Assembly: GCA_030588275.1 (NCBI GenBank)
Contig: JAUUYJ010000146.1
Coordinates: 1 to 6,540, forward strand
Direction: 5' to 3'
Source of the DNA: Candidatus Zixiibacteriota bacterium
Lineage (GTDB): Bacteria > Zixibacteria > MSB-5A5 > GN15 > JAAZOE01
DNA: 6,540 bases
Shown: positions 6,240-6,540 of the stretch, in pieces
Position numbering within the stretch: position 1 is the stretch's first letter
Layout: each line of letters begins with the position of its first letter
The notes under the pieces: generated by a model
The model's database searches: none
The model's input: only the letters and a program-made list of their open reading frames with translations
What the model was told of the DNA's origin: nothing
Made by a program: the position numbers and the translations under genes

Positions 6240-6268
6240 TTGACAAATTGGTTGGGTCTGCTTACTAT
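6240..6268 (+). promoter_or_regulatory. Promoter for the tRNA-Arg gene
   Basis: TTGACA (6240-6245), a 17-base spacer and TACTAT (6263-6268) make a near-consensus sigma70 promoter. RNA would start near 6275, about ten bases before the mature tRNA 5' end at 6285. Confidence 0.8.
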
Positions 6269-6284
6269 TCTGATTCTAAATAAT

Positions 6285-6356
6285 GCCCCTGTAGCGTAAC
6301 GGATAGCGCGGCAGCCTCCGGAGCTGTAGATCCAGGTTCGATTCCTGGCAGGGGTA
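6285..6356 (+). tRNA. tRNA-Arg, anticodon CCG
   Basis: The 72-base sequence folds into a full cloverleaf. The acceptor stem GCCCCTG pairs with CAGGGGT (first pair a G-U wobble). The D-stem GCGT pairs with GCGC (last pair a wobble). The anticodon stem GCAGC pairs with GCTGT around the loop CTCCGGA, with anticodon CCG at 6318-6320 (reads CGG, arginine). The T-stem CCAGG/CCTGG closes the TTCGATT loop. The variable loop is short. The discriminator base is A, and TAT follows it rather than CCA, so the CCA end would be added by nucleotidyltransferase. No clear terminator follows. Confidence 0.95.
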
Positions 6357-6392
6357 TAATGATGATTTCTGCAAGAATACGGTTTTGGAGTA

Positions 6393-6540
6393 ATGGGGAG
6401 TTACATTGACGGGTATAAAATAATGGCCAAGGACGAAGAAACACGCAAATACAAATTACTAGCATATGGAATAGAAAAATGTGGCTTGATACCACTTGAC
6501 AAGCCACTCGAAACTAAAAATTATAAACTTTATTTTGAGC
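6393..6540 (+). CDS. Partial ORF of unknown function, cut by the right window edge
   Basis: A frame open from 6366 to the window end has an ATG at 6393 (49 codons visible) and a second in-frame ATG at 6423 (39 codons; MAKDEETRKYKLLAYG follows). The GGAG at 6387-6390 is only 2 nt before the first ATG, shorter than usual. The second ATG has only a weak GGG about 9 nt upstream. The visible peptide is Lys/Glu/Tyr-rich and soluble-looking, with no signal peptide, membrane segment or motif I recognise. From 6423 to the end the G+C is about 35% by hand count, lower than the minus-strand operon appears. It lies 36 bases after a tRNA gene and on the same strand, so it could be the first gene of an island. 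I assign no function. Confidence 0.5.
   Translation, partial: MGSYIDGYKIMAKDEETRKYKLLAYGIEKCGLIPLDKPLETKNYKLYFE

Noticed and set aside
6030..6240. Group II intron or RNase P/tmRNA/SRP RNA
   Set aside because: No domain V hairpin, no reverse transcriptase frame and none of the invariant sequences of those RNAs that I could recognise; the structured core is only about 83 bases.
6031..6246. Minus-strand open frame of 71 codons in the repeat region
   Set aside because: It runs across the CCACC repeat and the nested hairpins, has no ribosome binding site and no recognisable family, and the hairpin pairing explains its sequence better.
6265..6507. Minus-strand open frame of 80 codons over the tRNA
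   Set aside because: It is antisense to a complete tRNA-Arg gene; the PGIEPGS-like text is the usual artefact of translating a tRNA backwards.

Overview
This is a bacterial chromosomal window. Most of it is an informational-gene block on the minus strand. Reading in the direction of transcription (right to left), the order is proS (prolyl-tRNA synthetase), rimP (30S ribosome maturation factor), nusA (transcription elongation/termination factor) and infB (translation initiation factor IF2, cut by the left edge of the window). All four are recognised from their translated family motifs. The rimP-nusA-infB core is conserved across bacteria. The arrangement here has no polC between proS and rimP, and no ylxR or ylxQ (L7Ae-like) gene between nusA and infB, so it is not the classic Firmicutes layout. 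I cannot name the organism. The moderate G+C, the long Lys/Glu-rich IF2 N-terminus, the acidic tail on NusA and the proS-rimP adjacency would suit a lineage outside Firmicutes and Proteobacteria, perhaps an FCB-type candidate phylum. That is a low-confidence inference.

Control signals: proS has a good sigma70-type promoter (TTGACA-16-TATCTT on the minus strand) and a small GC hairpin followed by six T at the very start of its leader. The 162-base gap between proS and rimP holds a possible promoter and a clear intrinsic terminator or attenuator (AGTGGG, 5-nt loop, CCCACT, then a T-run), so proS and rimP-nusA-infB are probably separate units with partial read-through. The rimP-nusA gap is 13 bases and the nusA-infB gap is 66 bases, with no terminator visible in either.

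Right of proS, from about 5845 to 6239, there is no credible protein gene. The stretch holds two imperfect tandem units (5870-5960 and 5963-6011), a 21-23 base motif repeated 200 bases apart (6007-6027 and 6207-6229), and between those copies a compact nested hairpin structure (6112-6194). This is the least explained part of the window. It is followed by a strong plus-strand promoter and a complete tRNA-Arg(CCG) gene without an encoded CCA. Just downstream, an AT-rich plus-strand ORF of unknown function runs off the right edge; its position next to a tRNA makes an island boundary possible but unproven.

Functionally, the main genes work in gene expression: charging tRNA-Pro and providing tRNA-Arg, maturing the 30S subunit, controlling RNA polymerase pausing and termination, and delivering initiator tRNA. 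No novel defence or mobile system is evident. The items worth a second look are the structured repeat region and the two leader hairpins.
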